From the NCBI RefSeq assembly GCF_900094805.1, contig NZ_FMAT01000009.1:1-64000 (forward strand): DNA of 64,000 nt, in the 5' to 3' direction. Positions 16,334 to 25,116 of the stretch are shown here, piece after piece (position 1 is the stretch's first letter; each line of letters opens with the position of its first letter). The DNA comes from Arthrobacter sp. NIO-1057 (lineage in GTDB: Bacteria; Actinomycetota; Actinomycetes; Actinomycetales; Micrococcaceae). The translations under genes and the position numbers were made by a program. Below the pieces are notes generated by a model. The model was not told the DNA's origin. It searched no databases and was given only the letters and a program-made list of their open reading frames with translations.

Positions 16334-17545
16334 TTGGCTGAAGAATCGATAGTTGTTCTGGGTGCGGGACTGGCCGGGGCCACGACCGTCACCGAATTGC
16401 GCGAGCAAGGATTTACCGGGCCGATCACGCTGATCGGTGATGAATCCGAACTGCCGTATGAACGCCCGCCACTGTCCAAGGAATTCCTCCAAGGCAAGCA
16501 GAAGCCAGAAGAGTTCACGGTGCACGATGCCAGCTGGTATCAAGAAAATGAGATCACCCTGCGCCTGGGAGTGAGTGCCATCAGTATTGAGACGGCGAAG
16601 TCGCAGGTGCTGCTCGCCGATGGTAGTGCCGTGGATTATGACCGGCTGGTTCTGGCCACCGGTTCGCGGGCGAACCTTGGCGGGGATGAACCCTTTGCCG
16701 GGTACGACCTGCCCGGGGTGCATACCCTGCGCAAGCTTTCGGATGCCAAATCCTTGCGGGCCGAGATTACCGATGGAGCACGAGTTTCGGTGATTGGTTC
16801 GGGGTGGATCGGCATGGAAGTCGCCGCCAGTGCTCGCCAGCTTGGGGCGCGAGTGACCGTGTATCCCTCGTCGTTGCTGCCCCTGTCTTCGGTTTTTGGT
16901 GAGCGTTTTGCGCACCATCTTTTAGAGCTTCATCAACGCCACGGGGTGGATGTGCGCCAGGCCAAGGTGCAGGGGATCGAGCAGGTGGATGGGCAGCTGC
17001 AGGTGCTCTCGGATCTTGGTTCCTCACCGGCCGATGTGGTGCTGTTGGCTATCGGTGCGGTGCCCAATGTGCAGTTGGCGCAAACCGCTGGGCTTGAGGT
17101 GGATCGTGGGGTGTTGGTGGATGCGTCCCTGCGCAGCAGCGACCCTCGAATCCTGGCGATCGGGGACATCGCCCAAGCTACCCATGCCGGTCTTGGCGAT
17201 CGCCTGCGGGTCGAGCACTGGGATAACGCCATCCGGCAAGGCAAACTGGCCGCCGCCACCCTGCTGGGCAAGGAAGAATCCTATGACTGGTTGCCGTATT
17301 TCTTCACCGACCAGTTTGATCTGGGCATGGAATATGTGGGACACAACGATCCCGGGGATGAGAGTGTGATCCGTGGTGATGCCGAGAGCGGCGAGTTCAT
17401 TATTTTCTGGCAGAACGGGCAGAAGATCACCGCGGCAGCCAACGTAAATATTTGGGACGTTAATGAACAGTTGCGCGCGTTGGTCGGCCGCGAGATTCCT
17501 GCAGATCGACTCGCTGATACCGAAATTCAGCTCACCGAGCTGTAA
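16334..17545 (+). CDS. FAD/NAD(P)-dependent ferredoxin reductase-type oxidoreductase
   Basis: A 403-residue flavoprotein with an FAD-binding VLGAGLAGATTVTELRE near the N terminus, a second dinucleotide loop VIGSGWIGMEVAAS for NAD(P)H near residue 155, and a C-terminal reductase domain (EHWDNAIRQGKLAA, WLPYFFTDQF). This architecture is that of rubredoxin/ferredoxin reductases serving P450 and dioxygenase systems. No ferredoxin or oxygenase is adjacent, so the electron acceptor is unknown. The start is TTG at 16334. A universal stress protein gene follows after 44 bp and may be co-transcribed. Confidence 0.87.
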   Translation: MAEESIVVLGAGLAGATTVTELREQGFTGPITLIGDESELPYERPPLSKEFLQGKQKPEEFTVHDASWYQENEITLRLGVSAISIETAKSQVLLADGSAVDYDRLVLATGSRANLGGDEPFAGYDLPGVHTLRKLSDAKSLRAEITDGARVSVIGSGWIGMEVAASARQLGARVTVYPSSLLPLSSVFGERFAHHLLELHQRHGVDVRQAKVQGIEQVDGQLQVLSDLGSSPADVVLLAIGAVPNVQLAQTAGLEVDRGVLVDASLRSSDPRILAIGDIAQATHAGLGDRLRVEHWDNAIRQGKLAAATLLGKEESYDWLPYFFTDQFDLGMEYVGHNDPGDESVIRGDAESGEFIIFWQNGQKITAAANVNIWDVNEQLRALVGREIPADRLADTEIQLTEL

Positions 17546-17589
17546 AAAACAACGAACGTAGACGAAGAAAGAATAGTAGGTGCGGGCTT

Positions 17590-18018
17590 ATGGGGACCAT
17601 TGTGGTGGGCGTGGAAGCAGGGATGCCATCGGGGGTGCTCGCCACCGCCGCTGATCTAGCTAAGCAACTGGGGGATCGGTTGGTGTGCGTGCATGCCCTG
17701 AGCGGCAGGTACGTGACCGAGAAGATCGCAGAGGGCGACCTGTTAGAGTCCGCCGAACCGGTGAGTGAAGATTTGGCGTGGGAATTATCCCTGTCCATCA
17801 CCGGCATCAACTTTGAGAGTTACGCGGTAGCAGGGGACCCTGCCAAGGTGTTGGCTGCCGTGGCGGAACAGCAGGATGCACGGATGATCGTGGTCGGTAC
17901 CCGGCGTTCTGGACTGCGACAAAAGTTCGCCGAGTTACTCGATGGGTCTATCGCGTTGGCCTTGGCGCAGAAGCAGGCACGACCTTTGCTCGTTGTTCCC
18001 TTGGCTCGTTCGAACTAG
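17590..18018 (+). CDS. Universal stress protein (UspA family)
   Basis: A 142-residue single-domain Usp. It starts with IVVGVEAGMPSGVLATAADLAKQL and ends with the nucleotide-binding pattern VVGTRRSGLRQKFAELLDGSIALALAQKQARPLLVV, close to the G-2x-G-9x-G signature of ATP-binding Usps. Usps act in stress survival, often by binding ATP. It probably shares a transcript with the upstream flavoprotein. Confidence 0.85.
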   Translation: MGTIVVGVEAGMPSGVLATAADLAKQLGDRLVCVHALSGRYVTEKIAEGDLLESAEPVSEDLAWELSLSITGINFESYAVAGDPAKVLAAVAEQQDARMIVVGTRRSGLRQKFAELLDGSIALALAQKQARPLLVVPLARSN

Positions 18019-18338
18019 AGCTCAAAGTACAGGTGCGCGTGGGCGCTGCAGCCCGGGTTGAACAGCGCCTGACAGTGCGGGCAACTGGAGACGGCGCGGT
18101 ACTCGTTGACGCTAAGTTCTCTTTGGCAGACCCCGCACAACACGGCCGGCTGATCAAAACGATCGGCCGGCCAGGGCTGTGCCCGGTGATCGGCCAACTC
18201 TGCATGGCACAGGTGGCAGGGGTAGTAGGTATCGCAGCAGTAATGCTTGAGCGCGATGACATCGCGTAGCTGGCGGTAGTGCGCGCAACGCGTTTGGCTA
18301 TCCATCTGTACCCCACGCAAATTCGCGCCGCTGGCCAT
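18015..18338 (-). CDS. CHY zinc-finger domain protein
   Basis: This 107-residue protein is dominated by Cys/His pairs (CAHY, HYCC, CHLCHAE, CGVC, CPHC, NPGC), the pattern of the CHY zinc finger that binds three zinc ions. Bacterial members are small and uncharacterised. ATG 18338 is chosen over a longer frame because AGGAG lies 6 nt upstream. Its stop overlaps the end of the Usp gene by 4 bp in convergent orientation. It is divergent from the MHS transporter. Confidence 0.83.
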   Translation of the reverse strand: MASGANLRGVQMDSQTRCAHYRQLRDVIALKHYCCDTYYPCHLCHAELADHRAQPWPADRFDQPAVLCGVCQRELSVNEYRAVSSCPHCQALFNPGCSAHAHLYFEL

Positions 18339-18508
18339 GAAATCTCCTGCAAAAGTTGGTGGGCGTGTGCAAAAAAGCACGCCGAATGTGCACAATCTGT
18401 GTCCCACTATGCACCCTTTGGGCTATCTTTGGCGATGTGATCCGGGTCATACTCGCTGTTGAGGTTAGTTCCAATGGGGTAACTAGCAAAGGGCGGAAGG
18501 AACGCACT

Positions 18509-19888
18509 GTGGCCAGTGAAACGTCATCAAAATCTGAACGCAAGGGATTGCGCAGGGTCGTTGCGGCCTCCATGGCTGGCACCGTGGTTGAGTGGTACGA
18601 GTTTTTCCTCTACGCCACCGCAGCGACCCTGGTTTTCAATAAGATCTTCTTCCCAGATAACGGCAACGACCTCGACAACATCATCAAGGCGTTCCTGACC
18701 TACGCGGTAGGCTTCATCGCTCGACCTATCGGTGGCATCGTCTTCGGTCACTTCGGTGACAAGTATGGTCGTAAGCACCTGCTGCAGGTCGCCATCGTGT
18801 TGGTCGGTGCCACCACCTTCCTTATGGGTTGCCTACCCACCTTTGATGCCATCGGTTACGCAGCCCCGATCTTGCTGATCGTGCTGCGCTTCTTGCAGGG
18901 CTTCGCAGTCGGCGGTGAATGGGGCGGCGCGGTGTTGTTGGTGGCCGAGCATGCACCAAATAAGGAACGCGGATTCTGGGCCTCCTGGCCACAGGCCGCG
19001 GTGCCGGTCGGTAATCTGCTGGCCACGATCGTCCTGTTGGTCCTGTCCTCAACCCTGAGCAACGAGGCGTTCCTCGCCTGGGGCTGGCGCGTGGGCTTCT
19101 GGCTCTCCGTGGTGATCGTGATCGTCGGCTACTACATTCGAACCCGCGTTTCCGATGCCCCGATCTTCAAGGAAGCCAAGGCCGAGCTGGAGCAGAATGC
19201 GGCCGCCGGCTACGGTGTGGGCGAAGTGTTCAAGCGCTACCCACGTGGTGTCTTCACCGCCATGGGCCTGCGTTTTGGCGAGAACATCATGTACTACATG
19301 GTTGTGACCTTCTCCATCACCTATATGGCCACGCAGCTGAAGATGGATACCTCTACCATCCTGGGACTGATGCTGGTGGCTCACGTTATTCACGCCATCC
19401 TGGTTCCTGTGGTGGGCCGATTCACCGATAGTCGCGGACGACGTCCGGTCTACGGTGCCGGCGTCATCCTCATGGCCGTATGGGGCGTCGTGGCCTTCCC
19501 GATGTTCAACACCGCCAATGATGCGATCATCCTGGCAACCATCGTGCTGGGTTTGGCGGTGCATGCCCTGATGTACGCCGGGCAGCCAGCAATTATGGCC
19601 GAGATGTTCCCAACGCGGATGCGCTACTCGGGCGTTTCGCTGGGCTACCAGGTCACCTCGATTGTGGCCGGCTCCATGGCACCGATCATCGCTACCTGGC
19701 TGTTGAAGGTGTACGGATCGTGGGTCCCGGTGGCTGGATACATCGTCTTCGCCGCGTTGGTGACCCTGGTGGCTGTCGTCTTTATGCGCGAAACCAAGGG
19801 TGCTGACTTAGGCGCGATCGATGAGGCCGACCGCTTGGCCACCGGTGGTCAGGTATCCGCTGACGCACAGGTGAAATTGAAGAAGTAG
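18509..19888 (+). CDS. MFS transporter, MHS type (second copy in window)
   Basis: A 459-residue 12-TM protein with the MHS signatures GTVVEWYEFFLYATAATLVF and GHFGDKYGRKHLL. The GTG at 18509 follows GGAAGGA and gives a normal N terminus; the longer upstream frame is rejected. MHS members import dicarboxylates, shikimate, betaines or aromatic acids. No catabolic gene is adjacent, so the substrate cannot be inferred. A hairpin terminates it at 19907-19938. Confidence 0.87.
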   Translation: MASETSSKSERKGLRRVVAASMAGTVVEWYEFFLYATAATLVFNKIFFPDNGNDLDNIIKAFLTYAVGFIARPIGGIVFGHFGDKYGRKHLLQVAIVLVGATTFLMGCLPTFDAIGYAAPILLIVLRFLQGFAVGGEWGGAVLLVAEHAPNKERGFWASWPQAAVPVGNLLATIVLLVLSSTLSNEAFLAWGWRVGFWLSVVIVIVGYYIRTRVSDAPIFKEAKAELEQNAAAGYGVGEVFKRYPRGVFTAMGLRFGENIMYYMVVTFSITYMATQLKMDTSTILGLMLVAHVIHAILVPVVGRFTDSRGRRPVYGAGVILMAVWGVVAFPMFNTANDAIILATIVLGLAVHALMYAGQPAIMAEMFPTRMRYSGVSLGYQVTSIVAGSMAPIIATWLLKVYGSWVPVAGYIVFAALVTLVAVVFMRETKGADLGAIDEADRLATGGQVSADAQVKLKK

Positions 19889-19906
19889 TTTCTTGTAGTA
19901 CAAACG

Positions 19907-19938
19907 ATCATGGCCGGCCCTTAGGGGCTGGCCATGAT
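19907..19938. terminator. Bidirectional hairpin between convergent genes
   Basis: Arms 19907-19920 and 19925-19938 pair over 14 bp with one mismatch and a 4-nt loop. It lies between the MHS transporter and the small membrane protein gene, 4 bp before the latter's stop. Confidence 0.7.
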
Positions 19939-19942
19939 GTCG

Positions 19943-20218
19943 TTAATTGATGCGAAGCAAGGCACGTTCGGCGATGGCTCCGGAGAGTAGAAGCATCTGG
20001 CAGGCTAGTAGGCCCGGGACGTAGCGTACGTAGCTCTGCGGATTCTGAATCAGCTCATCTTCGAGTAACCATCGTGCGGTGAAGTAAGTGATGAGTGTGA
20101 GCGTGAGCGAAAGAGCGATGCTGATGAGTCGTTGCTTCTTGGTGGCTCCATGCCAGATCGGAATCTGGCCGGTCTGCGAATCCTCATCGTTCTTCACTAA
20201 TCCGAAATACCTCAGCAT
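19943..20218 (-). CDS. Small two-TM membrane protein of unknown function
   Basis: A 91-residue protein with a hydrophilic N-terminal third, a predicted membrane segment at about 30-48 (LISIALSLTLTLITYFTARW) and a second at about 66-84. No family is recognised. The start ATG, the lack of a competing frame and the flanking terminator support a real gene. Confidence 0.6.
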   Translation of the reverse strand: MLRYFGLVKNDEDSQTGQIPIWHGATKKQRLISIALSLTLTLITYFTARWLLEDELIQNPQSYVRYVPGLLACQMLLLSGAIAERALLRIN

Positions 20219-20363
20219 GTTGCTCCTGATCCTTGCAGCGCAAGAGACCTTTAGTCATTACATTGTTCTATCTAGATCTTAGCGAAACCACTAGAAGATC
20301 TAAATCATACTTTTGGATGAGCGTAGAATGATGATCTGGAATCCGGCCAGTGTCAGGAGTTTC

Positions 20364-20912
20364 ATGCAAGCGTGCAGACTGTATATTCTTGGTGCCAGCG
20401 GCAGTGGAACCACCACGCTGGGCCGTGCGATCGCGGACGCCTGGTCTGTGCCCCATGCGGATTCCGACGACTACTTCTGGATGCCGACCAATCCTCCCTA
20501 CACCCAACAGCGACCGGCGGCACGACGAGTCGAACTGATGCTGGAGATTTTTGCGAAGCGTCCAGCGTGGGTGCTCTCCGGCGGTATTAACGGTTGGGGC
20601 GAAAGGATACTGCAACGGTGTGACGCGGTGGTTTTCCTCAGTCTCGATGCGCCGCAAAGGTTGCAACGCATTAAGCGGCGGGAAGCGGTTCGCAGGGTCG
20701 GCGAAGAAGTGGATACCGAGGCCTTTGGCGAATTTTTGGCCTGGGCGAGTCATTATGATGATCCAGATTTTCAAGGACGCAGTCGAGTGCGGCATGATGC
20801 TTGGCTGAACACGCTGGAGTTGCCCGTTCTGCGGCTAGATAGCTCGCGATCCGTACAAGAACTACGAGACGCGGTGCTTAGCTGGGAACCTGATTCCCAA
20901 AGGGGAGAATGA
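20364..20912 (+). CDS. P-loop NTPase, adenylate-kinase-like
   Basis: The 182-residue protein opens with the Walker A loop ILGASGSGTTTLGRAIA and continues with ADSDDYFW, a pattern of small nucleotide-kinase-like or toxin-like ATPases. ATG 20364 is preferred over upstream TTG/ATG codons because AGGAG sits 4 nt before it and the P-loop then lies at the usual distance from the start. The phosphate acceptor is unknown. Its end overlaps the convergent LysR gene by 35 bp. Confidence 0.75.
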   Translation: MQACRLYILGASGSGTTTLGRAIADAWSVPHADSDDYFWMPTNPPYTQQRPAARRVELMLEIFAKRPAWVLSGGINGWGERILQRCDAVVFLSLDAPQRLQRIKRREAVRRVGEEVDTEAFGEFLAWASHYDDPDFQGRSRVRHDAWLNTLELPVLRLDSSRSVQELRDAVLSWEPDSQRGE

Positions 20913-21804
20913 ACCAGGCGTCATTGGCTGCCGCATCATTCAGAGCCCGAACGGTCGCCTGAACCGCCTTGCTGCGCAATGCTTCCTCGCGGCCCACGAG
21001 CCAATATTCCGAGCGGTAACTGAATTGGTCGTGCAAGACCGGAATCAAATTCGGATAGTGCTTGGACAGGAATACGGGCAGCAGGCCAAGCCCGGCATGA
21101 TTCATGGTGGCGGCATATTGCACGGCAATACTGGTCGAGGAGATCGCACGATGCATCGGTGGCAGGTGGCTGGTTGCTTCATCGAGCTTATCCACGGTCA
21201 ATGCGGTATCGATGTAGTAGTTCAAACTGTGGCCGGCCAGATCCGAAAGCTGCTGTGGGGTGCCATGGGCCGCAAGGTATTCGGCCGTCGCGTAAAGGCG
21301 TAACTCATAATCCATGAGTTTGGTGGAAGCTGCCTTGCGCACGTTGGGTTGCCCGATGACGATTTCTAGATCCATGCCCGTGCGCGTCTGACGAGCTCGC
21401 GTTGTTTCCGAGACGATTTCGAAGACCAATTGCGGATGCTTGGACTGTAGTTTCGCGAGGGCAGGGGCTGCGAGATGGGCGCTAAAAGCATCGGGCGCCG
21501 CCAAGCGCACATGCCCGGACAAGGCCGGTGAATCTTCTTCCTCGGTGCTAATGGCCGCCACCGCTTGTTCGATGGCTTCGGCACTAGCCATGGCCCGACG
21601 GCCCAAAACGGTGAGCTCCCAACCATTGGGAGTGTGCGTGAGCAAGTGGCCACCCATCGCCTTTTGCAGTGCATCGATGCGCCGAGAAATCGTCGAATGG
21701 TTGACCCCGAGCACCGCTGCGGCCGCTGTGTAGCGGCCGAGCCGGGCGACGGTGAGTAGGGCAATCAATGATTCAAGATGGCGGTAATCGATCTGGCGGT
21801 CCAT
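20878..21804 (-). CDS. LysR family transcriptional regulator
   Basis: A 308-residue LysR protein with the N-terminal HTH (SLIALLTVARLGRYTAAAAVLGVNHSTISRRIDALQKAMGG) and a periplasmic-binding-like effector domain. ATG 21804 gives the family start. It is divergent from a 3-hydroxyisobutyrate-dehydrogenase-like gene, and the 139-bp gap holds a perfect 22-bp palindrome at 21824-21845. Control of that dehydrogenase operon and autoregulation are the natural predictions. Confidence 0.87.
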   Translation of the reverse strand: MDRQIDYRHLESLIALLTVARLGRYTAAAAVLGVNHSTISRRIDALQKAMGGHLLTHTPNGWELTVLGRRAMASAEAIEQAVAAISTEEEDSPALSGHVRLAAPDAFSAHLAAPALAKLQSKHPQLVFEIVSETTRARQTRTGMDLEIVIGQPNVRKAASTKLMDYELRLYATAEYLAAHGTPQQLSDLAGHSLNYYIDTALTVDKLDEATSHLPPMHRAISSTSIAVQYAATMNHAGLGLLPVFLSKHYPNLIPVLHDQFSYRSEYWLVGREEALRSKAVQATVRALNDAAANDAWFILPFGNQVPS

Positions 21805-21823
21805 GGAACCAGTCTGCCATGCC

Positions 21824-21845
21824 CAGTGTGCGCTAGCGCACACTG
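21824..21845. promoter_or_regulatory. Perfect 22-bp palindrome, candidate LysR operator
   Basis: Positions 21824-21845 are a perfect palindrome centred on CTAG, with arms CAGTGTGCGCT. It contains the T-N11-A spacing of LysR boxes and lies 20 bp upstream of the LysR start and 99 bp from the divergent dehydrogenase start. Confidence 0.7.
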
Positions 21846-21943
21846 CCCTTGCGTATTTGGTCTGCCTCGAAGCATTGAGCATGCGCAGTGGCTGAACCTA
21901 CGCTGGCCTGAGAAGACAAAACTCAACGGTGAGGGGTAGTTTG

Positions 21944-22867
21944 ATGAGCGACTATGCATGGATTGGCCTAGGCAATATGGGTGGTCCCATGAGCGCCAAT
22001 CTGGTGGCGGCCGGACATACCGTGAAAGGTTTTGACCTCAATGAGCAGGCCTGCGAGGTAGCAGCACAAGGTGGCGTGCAGATCGTCGGTTCTATCGCCG
22101 ACGCAATGGATTCAGCCGACGCGGTATTCACCATGCTTCCCAAGGGGCAGCACGTGCGCTCGGTCTACGAAGGGGAGTCGGGGATCTGGGCTCATGCCAC
22201 CGAACAGATGCTGCTGATCGATTCCTCAACCGTGGATATTGAAACCTCACGCTACATCCATGAAGGTTCCGCGCAACGTGGACTGAACTTTGTGGATGCC
22301 CCGGTCTCTGGAGGAATCTCCGGGGCAGCGGCAGGAACCCTTACCTTCATGCTCGGCGGCGAAGCAACGCTCATGGAGCGAGCCACCGGGTATATAACCC
22401 CGATGAGCGGGCGGACCATCGTCGCGGGAGCTGCCAGCATGGGGATCGCGGCCAAGATCTGCAACAATATGATGCTCTTTATCGACCTCATGGCCAGCGC
22501 AGAAGGATCACAGTTGGCCGAAAAGCTTGGTCTGGATCCCCAGGTGTTCTGGGAGATCGCCTCCGTATCTTCGGGGCGGTCCTGGGCGCAGCAAACCTGG
22601 TACCCGGTCCCCGATATCATCGACACCGCGGCAGCCAACAACAACTTTGAAGCAACCTTCCGTACGGACTTAGCCCGCAAGGATATCGGACTGGCCCTGG
22701 ATGCTGGCGAGAGTACCGGGGTGCGCCTGCCGGCAGCAACTTTGGCCAAGGATCACTTTGATGAATTGATCGGACAGGGACTGGGGGATAGGGACTGCTC
22801 ATTGATTGTTAAAAATCTGTTGCCGGATGAGAAAGTCCGTGGCTGGAACCCGCAGCAGGCGGGCTGA
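21944..22867 (+). CDS. 3-hydroxyisobutyrate dehydrogenase family oxidoreductase
   Basis: The 307-residue protein belongs to the beta-hydroxyacid dehydrogenases. The Rossmann loop is GLGNMGGPMSANL (8-20), the substrate loop DAPVSGG (118-124) and the catalytic K171 with N174/N175 in KICNNM. It should oxidise a 3-hydroxy acid such as 3-hydroxyisobutyrate, tartronate semialdehyde or a dihydroxypropane sulfonate with NAD(P)+. ATG 21944 has GAGGGG upstream. It precedes a zinc alcohol dehydrogenase by 2 bp. A valine pathway role is possible, but no other mms genes are adjacent. Confidence 0.85.
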   Translation: MSDYAWIGLGNMGGPMSANLVAAGHTVKGFDLNEQACEVAAQGGVQIVGSIADAMDSADAVFTMLPKGQHVRSVYEGESGIWAHATEQMLLIDSSTVDIETSRYIHEGSAQRGLNFVDAPVSGGISGAAAGTLTFMLGGEATLMERATGYITPMSGRTIVAGAASMGIAAKICNNMMLFIDLMASAEGSQLAEKLGLDPQVFWEIASVSSGRSWAQQTWYPVPDIIDTAAANNNFEATFRTDLARKDIGLALDAGESTGVRLPAATLAKDHFDELIGQGLGDRDCSLIVKNLLPDEKVRGWNPQQAG

Positions 22868-22869
22868 AA

Positions 22870-23991
22870 ATGAAACTCATCCAGGCTGCTGTGCTGGAAC
22901 AACGGGAGAACTCACGGCCCTACGCCCAGCATCGGCCCTTGACACTGCGTGAAGTGCAATTGGATGCGCCGGGCCCCGGTGAAGTGCTGGTCCGAATTAC
23001 CGCTGCCGGCCTGTGCCACTCCGATTTGTCGGTGATCGATGGGAACCGGCCGCGACCGGTGCCCATGGTCCTGGGCCATGAATCGGCAGGCATTGTGGAG
23101 CAGGTCGGTGCAGGGGTAGACCTTGAGATAGGCCAACAGGTCATCTCCGTGTTCTTGCCACGCTGTGAGAACTGCGCCGCCTGTGCCACCGGTGGCAAAC
23201 TGCCTTGCACCGCCGGGACCGAAGCCAATACTGCTGGCACACTTTTGACCGGCGCTCGCCGACTACAGGTTGAGGGCCACAGCGTGCACCATCACCTGGG
23301 AGTCTCGGCTTTTGCGCAATATGCCGTGATGGATGAGCGTTCTCTGGTCCCGGTCGGTAATGACGTACCGCCAGAAGTGGCGGCAGTGCTCGGTTGCGCG
23401 GTACTCACCGGTGGTGGGGCCTTGCGCAACGCGGCACGGGCTACCGGGTCCGAAGACGTGGCCATTGTGGGACTTGGCGGGGTGGGCATGGCGGCCCTGT
23501 TAGTGGCCGTGGGACAACGCACCACCGGCACGATCTTGGCCGTCGACGCCAATACGGACAAGCTGGCCGTGGCCTTGGAACTGGGTGCCGATCAGGCTTG
23601 TACACCGCAGGAATTACAGGGGCGCACCGCGTCGATCGTTGTTGAAGCAGCCGGGCATCCCAGGGCTTTCGAAACGGCATTGGAAGCTACCGCCGTCGGT
23701 GGAACACTGGTGACCGTTGGACTGCCAGCGCCCGGAGCGATGAGCAGTATTGAACCGTTATCGCTGACGGCCGGGGCACGAACCATCATCGGTAGTTATA
23801 TGGGTTCTGCCCTGCCGGCCAAGGATATTCCCTACTACGAAGGTCTATGGCGAGCGGGAAAGCTACCTTTGCAACAGCTGGTACGTACCAGGCCCATGGC
23901 AGAAATCAATGAGGCCCTTGACGAACTGGCCGAAGGGCGGTCGGTACGCCAAGTGTTGTTGCCGCTCGACGTAGGATTGAGGGGTGACTGA
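22870..23991 (+). CDS. Zinc-dependent alcohol dehydrogenase (MDR)
   Basis: A 373-residue medium-chain dehydrogenase. Catalytic zinc ligands are C49, H70 and E71; structural zinc ligands are C99, C102, C105 and C113. A Rossmann VGLGGVGMAALLVA lies near residue 197. It resembles class III-type or mycothiol/aryl-alcohol dehydrogenases. It is co-transcribed with the preceding 3-hydroxyacid dehydrogenase, suggesting sequential oxidation of a diol or hydroxyaldehyde. It overlaps the following ROK regulator gene by 8 bp. Confidence 0.87.
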   Translation: MKLIQAAVLEQRENSRPYAQHRPLTLREVQLDAPGPGEVLVRITAAGLCHSDLSVIDGNRPRPVPMVLGHESAGIVEQVGAGVDLEIGQQVISVFLPRCENCAACATGGKLPCTAGTEANTAGTLLTGARRLQVEGHSVHHHLGVSAFAQYAVMDERSLVPVGNDVPPEVAAVLGCAVLTGGGALRNAARATGSEDVAIVGLGGVGMAALLVAVGQRTTGTILAVDANTDKLAVALELGADQACTPQELQGRTASIVVEAAGHPRAFETALEATAVGGTLVTVGLPAPGAMSSIEPLSLTAGARTIIGSYMGSALPAKDIPYYEGLWRAGKLPLQQLVRTRPMAEINEALDELAEGRSVRQVLLPLDVGLRGD

Positions 23992-25048
23992 TTCGACCGC
24001 AGGCCCACGGGCCCTGGCTACCCTGACCGATATTCAGGTATTTGATTACCTGTGTTCTGCCCCGGCCACTCGCACCCAGATTTCCGCGGATCTTGGGATC
24101 TCCAAGCCTACGGCCTCCCAAGCGATCTCTCGGCTTGAAGAAAATGGGTTGGCTACCGCAATTGAGCGCCCGTCAGAGACCAAGCGCGGTCGAACTCCTG
24201 AACGTTATGCCTTGCGTGATGACTTCGGCCACCTGTTGGCTTTGTGCCTGCAAGCTGAAGCATTGCAGGTTCGAGCCACCTCCTTATCGGGACGTGTTTT
24301 GGTTGACCGGATGTACCCGTTGACGCCGAAAAGCAGTGCAGCCGAGGTGGAGAAGATGGCTGCCACCGAGATCGCACGGGTGCGTAAACAGCTAAAGTCA
24401 CCGCTGTTGGCCGCAGGTGTCAGTCAGGCAGCCCCGGTGTTGCGTTCCGAGGCGCAACGAGTCGTGCCTACCGTTATTTTCCCTGCGTCGGGTGCTAACC
24501 TGGCGGGTCTTTTTGATGCTGATATTCCGGTCATTTTGGATAATGACGTGAACTGGATGGCGCTGGCAGAGGCTTCGGATTCTGAGGGTTCGTTGATGAT
24601 GGTGTACATCGGTTCAGGTTTGGGTGCTGGACTGGTTATCGACGGAAAGCTTCACCGCGGACGACATGGCACGGCCGGTGAGTTAGAGAATCAATTGCTG
24701 GGGGATAAGAATCTTCGCGAGGTCCTCGGCGAGGTTGGCATGTTCCAAACTCGCATCTTATGGGAGCGACTGGCGGATCAACGAACCTGGCCGGGGTTCC
24801 TCAAACCACTGAGCCACGTGCTAGCTAACCTGGTGGGCTTTGTTGACCCGCAACAGCTAGTAGTGACCGGGCCTGCGGTGAGTGAAGAATTGTGCGCAGC
24901 GCTGGCCGAAGAGTTGAACGATAAGTTGTTGGTCCCGGTCTCGGTGCGTCCTTCATCTCTTGACGCGCAATCTGCTGCGCACGGAGCGATTGCCGGTGCA
25001 CGGGAAGTCGCCCTATTTAATCTTTGGGAAAACTACCGCGAACGTTGA
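23984..25048 (+). CDS. ROK family transcriptional regulator
   Basis: A 354-residue protein with an N-terminal winged HTH (about 15-80; RTQISADLGISKPTASQAISRLEENGL) fused to a ROK sugar-kinase-like domain. The family (NagC, Mlc, XylR) senses sugars. The GTG start overlaps the alcohol dehydrogenase by 8 bp. The ROK zinc cysteines (CxCGxxGC) are not visible, which is atypical and may mean altered sensing. It lies upstream of a polyphosphate glucokinase, another ROK protein. Confidence 0.83.
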   Translation: MTDSTAGPRALATLTDIQVFDYLCSAPATRTQISADLGISKPTASQAISRLEENGLATAIERPSETKRGRTPERYALRDDFGHLLALCLQAEALQVRATSLSGRVLVDRMYPLTPKSSAAEVEKMAATEIARVRKQLKSPLLAAGVSQAAPVLRSEAQRVVPTVIFPASGANLAGLFDADIPVILDNDVNWMALAEASDSEGSLMMVYIGSGLGAGLVIDGKLHRGRHGTAGELENQLLGDKNLREVLGEVGMFQTRILWERLADQRTWPGFLKPLSHVLANLVGFVDPQQLVVTGPAVSEELCAALAEELNDKLLVPVSVRPSSLDAQSAAHGAIAGAREVALFNLWENYRER

Positions 25049-25116
25049 CCAAACGGCGGAAGCTTTATATCGTAAAGAGTCCTTAAAATTTCTTTGCAAC
25101 GTTGGGGAGAATCCTG

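Noticed and set aside
15706-16518. 270-codon leftward frame crossing the protease/reductase gap
   Set aside because: It overlaps both flanking genes in other frames, has shadow-like composition and no recognisable domain.
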